Source: Steinernema hermaphroditum (Eukaryota > Nematoda > Chromadorea > Rhabditida > Steinernematidae). From it: 64,000 bases of DNA. Both the position numbers and the translations under genes were made by a program. The notes beneath the pieces were generated by a model. That model ran no database searches. It saw nothing but the letters and a program-made list of their open reading frames with translations, and was not told the origin of the DNA. The stretch is taken from positions 17,112,001 to 17,176,000 of the forward strand of contig CM059622.1 in NCBI GenBank assembly GCA_030435675.1. The letters run 5' to 3'. Each line of letters opens with the position of its first letter. The first letter of the stretch is position 1. This document shows positions 55,274 to 64,000 of the stretch, piece by piece.

Positions 55274-56565
55274 ATGGGAAAGAAGCGTCAGCCAACGTCA
55301 CCAGCGGAGGCTCCTGTGCCTCAAGAACCAACGGCTTCTGTTGCAGAAGAAGAGCATCACGCGCATCACAAGCCGATGAAGTTCAAGTTTGTGAAGTCGA
55401 CAGAACAGGCGGCTAATAAGAAAAAGTACTACATGCGCGACCAGATGCTCGAAATTCGGAAGAACTTGGACGCGCATGAGAACTGGCCGATGATTGCGAA
55501 GGAGAAGTTCAATCGTGACGGACAGTTCGACGACATTTGGCGTTCTGCCTCGCGGCACAGAGGCGAGCATGTGAGAACTATCCACATTTGAGGCTTTGGA
55601 TTATTTTGCTTCGTTTAGCAAAATACGTCGTGGAGCGCCAAGCACCACAAGGGCGACTTTTCCGTCTCGCACCCACCTGTGGGTAACACGAGATGTGATG
55701 CGCCGAAGAGCACCGATTCGTCCAAATTTGGTCGCTCAATGAATGCTCGACTGCAGTCGGCTAGTTCTGCATTAACGGTCAACCGTCAGTTCCCGAAGAG
55801 TATGGCTGAGATTATCGAGCAGGCACAACACGAGATGAAATTGCTGGAGGACGACGATTCCGGTGTTATGCAGCCCATAGTACATCGTCGAAACTGTGGG
55901 TATATCGAAGGGTATGGATTTGAATCTTTTGGGCAGGAGGGAGTGCCACAAAAGTGGAAAGGACGAGCACAAACAGCTCTTGTTAGTGATGATTTTGCAC
56001 TTTTTCTGCGGAATGCCATTCTGCTTGCTACGATGTCTAATTGCCCGTTTTCAGGTCACTGGCTTGGAGAAATCACTTGTTCCGTTTGAGCTCGCCCGCT
56101 GAAGCACCAGCCCAGGAAGCAGTTCCTGCGCAGAATGTCGTAGAATTCCCGTTTCTCGATGCACCCACTGCTCGAACTCCAGCAACTTCCCAAGCTCGAG
56201 CTCCGGCAACTGCTCACGTTCGATCTCCAGCAGCGAACCATGCCCGAACTCCAACCGCTACCCAAGTTCAAGCTCCAGCCGCTACTCAAGGTCAAGCTCC
56301 AGCACCACCAAGACAGGACGAGTATCCCACCATCGGCACTGCTTTTCAACGTTCTCGCAACTCGTCGGGTCGCTATTCGTCCAGCTCGGCTCGCGCACGT
56401 GGTCCAGTTGAACAACCCGCCGCTCAGCCCGTGCCTCTGTCGCTCGTGAATACACAGCCTCCACAAGACATTGAAACCTTTGCTCAGGAACTGCAGATGT
56501 ACGACGTGTACATGCGGCGCTACATGGAATTGCTGTATCAAAACTTCATGCGACTCAGAATGTGA
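55274..56565 (+). CDS. Possible eIF4E-binding/4E-T-like protein
   Basis: About 360 residues from three exons (55274-55570, 55619-55913, about 56055-56565). Starts MGKKRQPTSPAEAPVPQE. Residues about 52-60 read YYMRDQMLEI, a near-match to the YxxxxL-phi eIF4E-binding motif (with Met at the Leu position), followed by WPMIAKEKF and DGQFDDIWRS, reminiscent of 4E-T/IFET translational repressors. Exon 3 encodes a run of about six imperfect 9-10-residue Ala/Pro/Thr repeats (ARTPATSQ, ARAPATAH, VRSPAANH) then QDEYPTIGTAF and an RS-rich stretch; the extreme C-terminus is a helix with YMELLYQNFMRL. The family call rests mainly on one short motif. Confidence 0.5.
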
Positions 56566-56702
56566 GCTGCCGCCTCTAAGATGTGAATACCGGTATTCCC
56601 TCTGATCATAACTTGTTCAGATGTGACTATTAGCCTTGATATGCCGTTATGTTATTTTATTGCATATGGAAAATACAAGATATCGCAACGTGTGGTCATT
56701 GT

Positions 56703-57303
56703 TCACAGAAGAAATGAAAGCCAGGCCAGGATAAAGCAGATTCCGCCCTTGGGCGTGATGAACCGGTAGTCTTCGCGGCCGGTGAGACTGTAATGGTAGA
56801 TTGTTCCGGAGAAGAGGATGATTCCGGTGATGAAGAGACCGGCAGTCACAGCAGGGAACCGCGCGTGCGTGGAGCCGAGAAGAGCTACGCTGTGGAGCAG
56901 GTGGTAGCGGCTGGCGGTTTCGAAGGCAAGCTTCCGGCGTTCGTCAATGTCTTGATTGCGGAGAGCTGAAGTTAAGAGACATGATAAACAAAAAACGAGG
57001 CAGTCGCCCAGACACAGCTTGCAGAAAATGATAGACAACTATAGACATGAGCAGCGCTCACTCAGAACACTTCGCTGAGCTGTGAACTAAGCAACTCAAA
57101 AACTCACCATGAGCGCCGTAGGCTCCAAATCCAACCGCGATGGCACCGGAAAGGCCCGCTAAGCGAATGATAGGACCCATCGGCTGCGCGTAGTTATGGA
57201 CAATGGTCGTGCAAATCGGCTCTGATAGAGAACGCTTTGACTTCGGCAAGAAGCTGTCTAGCGTTGCTGGAATAGCGGAAACGAGGTCACTGACAAGATT
57301 CAT
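56703..57303 (-). CDS. tmem-256: TMEM256 family membrane protein (DUF423)
   Basis: 152 residues, exons 57303-57108 and 56965-56703. Conserved core IIRLAGLSGAIAVGFGAYGAHA, then FETASRYHLLHSVALL, GLFITGIILFSGTIYHYSL and ITPKGGICFILAWLSFL: four transmembrane helices, probably mitochondrial or endomembrane. N-terminal about 45 residues are specific. CTGTTCAG touches the ATG and the upstream WDR11 stop is 256 bases away on the same strand, so it is likely the second gene of an operon. Confidence 0.92.
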
Positions 57304-57558
57304 CTGAACAGCTGAAAGTCAGCAAGCATTCAAAGAGATAGGTACGTACTTTGCGGGCAATCCAACCTCTCGGCAGCACGCTTTCACCCAAAATCAACAG
57401 ATTTAATATCAAATTAGACATCCGAATCTGTGGTAATAAATAAGATACAGGCAGAATAGTATACAAATGAGTATATATAAAGCGACAGTCCCGTTCAACA
57501 GGTAACCCAGGCATACACAGTAACAACGAAATGAGCATAAGACACAACGCAACAAAAA

Positions 57559-60500
57559 TCAGGAATCGCCGTTGATCTGCGCATACAAATCCTCGAAGAC
57601 TATATCGTTTTCCTTCAGAACATTGACCAGGATTCGCCCCGTGCTCCACTCGTTGTGTGAGATGAGCAGAGTGAGCGCTTCGCGCCATTCGGAAAGACTG
57701 ATCAGCACCATCAAGGCGAGACTCTGAAATGAGGTGTGAAATACCAGAGACTACAGTATGATTTACCTTATGTGACACGCTTTCGGACATCAGATGCTCG
57801 ACCCACTTCAGAACAACGTCTTTGGCGTCGGGCAAACCCATCTAAAATACGATAATCAGGCTTGTCTGACGCAACCGCTATTTACCTTAGCATAACTGAC
57901 ACTTTGGTGCCATAGACCCTGTGACTGCAAATAACGGCAAGCGTCGAGACCTTGAGCAATCAGGAAAAGTAGCTGAACCCCATCTAAAAACCACAATATG
58001 CTCAACACATCTCAGGAGAGAACAAACCCGATATATGATTGGATGCAATCAAATTCGTGGCGATCATTTTAGTGAAGCACTGTGAGTGCTCAGTATTCAA
58101 CTCCGCTGATATCAAGCAGGCCTTCATGGCGCTCGCACGATCTCCAACGTTGAGGTCGTTGTTCAGAAGCAGATCCATGGCCCACTCTTTCTACATCATT
58201 CAAAAATAGATCGAAGAAAGTCAAGAAACGATCACACCTTCCCCAATACTAAAGCTGATTCCACGTTTTGTTCCAATTGTTCGAGCGTCTTCGTGTTGGC
58301 GATAAGAAGCTTCAGAGTGTCAGCTGTGGCTTGCTAAAAATTTCAGCATTACACACGCAATATATTGAACGCGCAATAATTACCTTGTAAGCTTCCGAAG
58401 GCCAAAACTTCATCAAATGTTTCGGCAACTGACTTCCGTCAAGCGCCGATTTTATGATGATGAACAGATCGTAGAGATTCATGTCGCCGAGGAATCTGGC
58501 GATGTTTGCGCACTTCTCAATGTTTGACGACTCGGCCATGGCAAATTCTATCATCTTCAGCGTATCGCTCCCGAACTTCTCGAAGTTTGTATGATTCGTG
58601 CCTTTGGCGACAGACCACATTTGCCGATTGAAATCGCCGTTTACGAGAAGTGGTTTGTCTAAAAAGGTTCCATCGGTTTAAGTCAAGTGTAAATTTCTGA
58701 TGCAGACTGTGTACGTCACTGGCGAATAACTGTCTAGCAAAGTGTTTGTGTCTAGACTGCAACTTCAGACATGTGCGAATTTTACATGTCTAGAATCCGT
58801 CGCAGTCTAAACGTCTGGAAAAACACTATCTACTCCACTAACACAGGCAGGTGCTCTTTTACAGATTACCGTACACCTATACGAACCTTTCTCAGCCACC
58901 GCAGCATTCCTATTTAGTGTCGATGCGTAGCGGAACGTTGAATCGGAGGCAATGTAGATGGGGGTCACACCGCACAGATCCATGTCTAATGGAGCGCTCG
59001 ACGTGCCAAAGTTGAAGTGTTGCGTAGGCTGAAGATTATCGGTGTCCCAGAGCACAATGTGATGCTGGTGTTGAACAGCTAGAGTGTGGTCTCCAGTTAG
59101 TCGAGAAAACGTCATTTTCATGATTTGTCCTCGCGAAGACGGATTAGTTTGTCGGCACTGCTTCTTAGACAGATCCCAGATACCGAGACGTCCTTGTGAG
59201 TCACCCAACGCGAGAATGTCGTCTTTCCATACCATGCATTTCATCTGGCTTGATCCGTTCTTCCACTAACATAAGTTGATTAGTTTTTTTTTTCTACGAT
59301 TTTAGAAGGGCACCGTACCTGTGTGTTGACTTCTTTTCCATCTCTGACGTGCAATCCTTTGACAACGACGTGATACAGGTGGTTCTCGTTGTCCAGAACG
59401 ACGAGATTCTCGCGGTAGACGTTCATCTCCGAAACGGTCTTCACGGTGTGGTGCTTGCCGGACCACGCCATGTCAACAATGATAGGACAAGCGCGAGACA
59501 TCCTTCTCAGCAGCCGCATCGACTTCAGATCCCAAATCTCAAGAGGTTCTCGTTGGAAGGCCAGAGCCAAGTAGCACTGATAGAAGGAGACCCTCATGAG
59601 CTCGATTGGCGATTCGTCCACTTCCGGCCTGATCCGTTTCTTCGTCCCAGTGCAGATATCCGTCGCAAATATGTCGTTTCTGACAACAGAAGACGTGCTC
59701 AGTGCATTGGAATATGCCGCGGACACGATTATGTTGCTTCCGCCCCACTCAAGGCACCTACAAAGAAAACGATAACTTGATATTCCTGACGTGACCAACT
59801 TGATGGGACATGAATGCACTTGAAGATCCTTCTCAATGTGGCACGTGAAGATATTCACGAGGTGGATGATTCCCTGGTGTGTGCCAACAGCAGCGAGGTG
59901 CATCGCCTCCAACGAGTTCTGATCGACAACATCCACGTTCTCCATCGGGCGCATGGCTACCGTAGTCAGATTTGAGCTCAGGGGGTAATAAACTGAATGT
60001 TGCGCGAGCCTCAAATCGGAATGGACGTTTTTCAGCTCAGAATTAAACTCGATCAAGTCGGTGATGTATCTCTGACGATACTTTACCGTTTCCTCGTCGT
60101 CCCCAGCCTTCTACAAAAGGACATGATATACACAGGTATACGGCAACCAACCCACCAACTGATACTGTACTATTCTCCCAGAGTTGTAAAGGAGACACAC
60201 AGACGCTTGAGTAACAGGACAGAGTGCCGCCGCCATCACTCGATGTCGCGTGTTATTCCTTTGGCTTTCGTTGTAGCAGGCGATCTCGTAACTCAAGTGC
60301 CCTCCAACACGATCTTCTGGGAGACGATTGAAGACGCCGCATCGGAAGGCGACGTGGCCGTTTTGGTGAACCGCGTAGAAAGCGTCTCGGTCACGACAGG
60401 AGATAACCTGCAAAAACCACATCACTAACGTTACTATTTCACATCACTATTTCCATGGTGTTATCTCTCGTTTCTCCACAGACGGAGTTAATGTGTGCGG

Positions 60501-61901
60501 TAAGTCTGTTACGGAGCACAATAGACCGCTCCCTGAGACTACGACGATGTAATAAATGGGTATGATGCAAAGATAGACGTCTAGCAGACGACAAAGGCTC
60601 ACCCTTAGAAGTGGTGACGACGTCTCCAGCTTGGCGTTAAAGAGGATCTGCGAAGTGGGTACGTGTAGCACGAATATCTCTGAGGCCGTAAGAGCCAAGA
60701 GAACGTTCGGCGAGCCTTTGTGGTACTCGAAATGCACAATTTGAGTGTCCTTCGCAATGGACTTGTCGTTTGGATACAAACTCAAGAAGGAGCACTGGGC
60801 GGCAGGTGCCTTATGTATGACCACATTCTTTACAAGTACGATGTTGTAAGCCGTTGATGAAACTGAAATAGCGAAGATCAGTTATTGTATTTTTTCGCGC
60901 TGTCTTACAGGCTATGGTTGACGACTCGAAGGGATCGATAGAGAAGTGATACACATGAAAAGCGAATCGGTGCTCCCAGATCTTCTCGCCCGTATCACTG
61001 TTCCATAGAATTAGTGAGTTGTTAGAGTGCAGTGCCAGGAGAAAATCTCGGTTCGCGTCTTGCCAAACTAGCCATTTCATATCTAAACGCTTACTATGAT
61101 CAAACTGAACACACTACACTGAACCTACCCAATGCAGTCGAGTTGGCACTTCTGAAAGAAGCGGTGATGTTGGCCGTTAAAACGTCCCAAACAACGATAG
61201 ACCCGCTCAAATCGGACGAAGCCAGCTTCGGATCCATGGGAGTATGCCGCATAATGGAGGGAATTGGCGTCCAAGCGACCTAAACAAAGTTTTTGCGTTC
61301 ATAACGGGTTAAAATAGACGAAACTTACCAAGTTGACGGCAGCATTATGATTGTCCAACGTTTGCACGATTTGGAATTTGAGCACATCGACGACGACAAT
61401 CGTACAGTGACACCCGAATGCCAAAAGACCCTTTTCGCTCCTGAAGAAGAGTAGATAAGCCTCTTTTAATGATACGTCTTATAGACACCCAGAAAATGCC
61501 CATCAATTACTATGGTTACGGATGTAAACAAAAACATCATTTTCACAACAGCCTCTCTAATTCGATCATTCACGTGTTTATGGTTCATTAAAAGCATTAA
61601 AAGGCAGAAGACAACGCCGCTTCTTCACGCCTCTCTGCGTTGTTTACACGCTCCATTAGTGATGCATTTATGGCCGGAAAGAATAATCTTCTTTTCCGCC
61701 AACTCTCCTAATGCTTCGATGAGAAACAAAAAACACAACGAAATGCGACATTTCAGCTTAGACGGCTTGCAGAAAGACGATCGCTCACGCCAATAAATCT
61801 CACCTCCCCGACGTCCCGATCAACCAAATCGATCAAAAAACTCACCAATCGACGGCGTCGCGATTCGACGGATGCAGCGATCCGGTCAGCGCCAACGGCA
61901 T
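57559..61901 (-). CDS. wdr-11: WD-repeat protein 11 (WDR11)
   Basis: Scaffold of the FAM91A1-C17orf75-WDR11 complex acting in endosome-to-Golgi tethering (also ciliary signalling in vertebrates). Over fifteen exons. First exon MPLALTGSLHPSNRDAVDW, matching the family N-terminus ALTGALN...AAVDWG, then LLAFGCHCTIVVVDVL, WLVWQDANRDFLLALH, SLILWNSDTGEKIWEHRF, two beta-propellers with AIHLVNIFTCHIEKDL-like blades, PIELMRVSFYQCYLALAF, EIWDLKSMRLLRRMS, MVWKDDILALGDSQGRLGIW, then a helical C-terminus including ATNLIASNHI and DVVLKWVEHLMSESVSHK. It ends near the family C-terminus but lacks the last acidic tail. Intron 1 is long (about 400 bases). Confidence 0.95.
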
Positions 61902-62400
61902 CTTCGCTTCTCCTGCCGCTGCTCACCGGCGTACCATCCAACGGCGACAGAAATGGTCTGCAAGCGATCGATCGAAAGCAAACAGAAAGGAATTCGCGAC
62001 GTGGAACGGCGCCGCGATCCAGGAAGCCTGGAGCGAAGCTGACAAGGGCAATCAGCTGGCAAGCGGGAGGCGAAGTTGACAGCGGGAGAAAGTTGCAAGG
62101 TTATCCGACAGGGCGAGGTTTACCACTTCGGCTGTGATGAGGCGCGAAATCGTAGCGGTTGTGGCTCCGAACTCTGCAGTCTGTTGGTGGAAAATGCGCG
62201 ATTTTCAGTGATTTGAATTTTTCATTTTGTTGGTGGGTTTCTGACGTGTTTTGTCGCGCTAAATCACCGCTTTTAGATCAGTGTAAATCTTTATTTGGTT
62301 AATTTTATTTAAGACGTTGTTGCGCGTTTGAAATTCATATCGGTTTTTCTTCTGTGTGTTCTATGTTTTGTTTCGTGATCATCTGTACTTCCAGGTCAGC
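61902..62400. other. Shared upstream region of WDR11 and the RS-rich gene
   Basis: About 500 bases between two divergent genes; likely a bidirectional promoter region. No TATA box adjacent to either start. CTTCCAGGTCAGC stands just before the plus-strand ATG at 62401, resembling a trans-splice acceptor. Confidence 0.4.
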
Positions 62401-63798
62401 ATGGCCGGAGATCCGTTGAGCGAGGAAATGGACGTTTCGGTACCTGATGACTGGATATTCGATAGCTTAGGTGAGCTAGTCTCTGATTCACATACTTACG
62501 CAGATACAACTTTCAGAAAACGAAGAACCGAAGCCTGTAGTTGGTGAAGTCACTTCAGCTGAAGAAGTGGTCGTGGCGACTAGCTCTGCGACTCCAAGCA
62601 CATCGGCAGCTCCCAAGCCGGCAGTCGACCCGGCAGCAGTTCGCCTACCTCGGCCTGGAATTTCTGCTGCTGGCCCCAAGCGTAGAATCGTTGAAAGGAA
62701 TCTCCGCGCTTTGATAATCGTCGCGAGGAAACGAATAAACACCCTGAAGACACAAATCAGCAGTTTGAATAAAAGGTAGTTTCGGTTTCGTTTGTTTGTA
62801 ACACGTCTTTCTGCAGGCTGGAGGGCTCACAGGCGGTGAAATGCCCATCATGTGATCATCAGTTCTCCACTGGGATTAAGAACCAGCTCCGCCCCGAATA
62901 CGTTCGCGTTATGAAGGGACGCTTAGCCGTCGAGCTGCAGTTCGCTGATTACACGAAGTTAACAGATTGGCTCTTGCTCACTGGGTTACATGAAGACAAC
63001 GCGGGTGCACCGGTGCTGCAGGTGGCGGAGCCAAAGGTACTGACGCTTGAAATGGTCGGAAGCACCCTGAAGATTCCAGTCAACAGTTGTGAGACTGCCA
63101 TTTCAAACGCGTCAACGGAATCTTCTTCGTCAGTGACCAGCGGAAAAACTGTGAACGATAAAGTATCGGAGGCGCCGAAGCGATCTCCGGTCAAACCTCT
63201 TCGTCAGAGCAATCAAAGGACCGATGAACGGAGCGGTCAGGCGAAGCGAGAAGAACCGCGCAAAGCTGAGCATCGCCCCATTGTCAACAAGGATAGACGT
63301 GAGGAACCTCGGCGAGACGACAGAAAACCGTCTGTTAGACGCGACGAACTTTACAAAGATGAAAGAAAACCGTCTGCTAGGTACGAAGAACCTCAAAGAG
63401 AGGAGCGAAAGCTGTATAACAAATACGACGATCGGAGGGAGGAAAGAAGATCTTCTGTGCGGCGCGAAGATTCGCAGACGGATGAACGAAGGTCAAGCAG
63501 TAGACAAGATGGTCGGAGGGTTGATAGACAACCGTCTAGCAGACAAAATGTCCGAAGAGAGGATGGAAGATCATCTAGCAGACAAGACGAGAGAAGGCCA
63601 TCCAGTAGACAAGACGATCGGAAAGGTGATAGAAGGCCGTCTAGCAAACCAGATGACCACCGGAACGAGAGAGGACCGTCTAGTCGTCACGAGGGAAGCG
63701 AAGAGCGCCGTCGTGATGAGCGCCGAAGGCCCAATGAACGCCCCACCCAGGAACCTTCCGTAAAACGTCGAAGATCTCGTTCTCCGCGGTATCCATAA
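62401..63798 (+). CDS. RS-rich nuclear-type protein with CxxC motif
   Basis: About 435 residues in three exons (62401-62471, 62518-62775, 62817-63798). N-terminus acidic (DPLSEEMDVSVPDDWIFDSL), then an Ala/Pro linker, a helical basic stretch (RRIVERNLRALIIVARKR), and VKCPSCDHQFSTG, a possible zinc knuckle. Residues about 230-430 are highly charged repeats of the type (R/D)(R/S)(P/S)SSRQD(D/E)R, ending RRRSRSPRYP. RS/RD repeats of this kind occur in splicing and mRNA-processing factors, so a nuclear-speckle role is likely (inference). No recognised family. The coding repeats continue almost to the stop codon. Confidence 0.65.
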
Positions 63799-64000
63799 GC
63801 TGTAAATTGTTGATATTTTATTATTCGATCATAGCTGATTTCCATAAAATTATTGACCCCCTCACGAAGGAGGCACTTTGAACTTAGGGCGAGTTTGCAG
63901 ATTGCAGAGTTGCACTAGACGGTGACTAAGCGAAAGAGGCGGGCGGCAGGAGTAAAAAAGTCCTGAGCAAGGTCGTTTATTGATTGATCTGGGTGATCTG

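Overview
The window reads as nuclear DNA of a small, gene-dense invertebrate genome, most likely a nematode, probably a rhabditid (inference; species not determined). The reasons are: many introns of only about 40-50 bases with GT..(T)TTCAG borders; U/C-rich 3' splice acceptors lying directly before start codons, as expected for spliced-leader trans-splicing; close head-to-tail gene pairs that look like operons; nematode-style gene content (cytosolic-type tyrosine phosphatase, clan-3 P450, DNase II paralogue, lineage-specific leucine-rich families); and many small non-autonomous transposons. Nothing bacterial was seen. Exon coordinates were joined by hand from splice signals and reading phase and may be off by one or two bases.

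Layout. 1-4.1 kb: gene-poor, with unresolved coding-like remnants and a mariner-type element (2834-3750). 4.3-8.6 kb: two members and one broken copy of a lineage-specific family beginning MDxVPxxFxExVL, plus an inverted tandem-repeat element. 9.2-10.7 kb: an intact protein tyrosine phosphatase. 10.8-12.2 kb: a cluster of tRNA-like/foldback repeats around a small membrane-protein gene. 12.3-13.2 kb: a divergent TATA-binding protein. 13.3-17.7 kb (minus strand): a small unknown gene, GPN-loop GTPase 2 and a centriolar SAS-4/CENPJ-like protein in head-to-tail order. 18.1-26.8 kb: mitochondrial arginyl-tRNA synthetase, two 2-Cys peroxiredoxin paralogues flanking pyrroline-5-carboxylate reductase, and the RNA polymerase subunit RPB12/POLR2K. 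27.5-32.9 kb: an unknown gene with a duplicated exon, pseudouridine synthase PUS1, and several unknown minus-strand genes. 34.1-37.2 kb: an intact P450. 38.2-42.2 kb (minus): an intronless kinase and NOL10. 42.3-43.8 kb: a decayed duplicate of the SUV3-MRPL41 locus. 44.0-46.3 kb: a DNase II-like protein missing one catalytic histidine. 46.8-48.1 kb: a transposon nested in another. 48.5-56.6 kb: two unknown genes, the SUV3 helicase, MRPL41, and an eIF4E-binding-like protein. 56.7-61.9 kb (minus): TMEM256 and WDR11. 62.4-63.8 kb: an RS-rich nuclear-type protein.

Functionally most genes are housekeeping: mitochondrial RNA and translation (RARS2, SUV3, MRPL41, a targeted peroxiredoxin), nucleolar/RNA work (NOL10, PUS1, POLR2K, GPN2, TBP), and trafficking (WDR11). 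The likely operons are SUV3 to MRPL41, WDR11 to TMEM256, GPN2 to the SAS-4-like gene, and NOL10 to the kinase. The most informative observations are structural: a segmental duplication with an internal deletion that produced an MRPL41 pseudogene; a nested insertion whose empty site is preserved in the opposite inverted arm; and two foldback elements whose terminal inverted repeats are themselves short tandem arrays. I did not find a clear novel multi-gene system. The best candidates for something undescribed are those tandem-array foldback elements and the MDxVP protein family.
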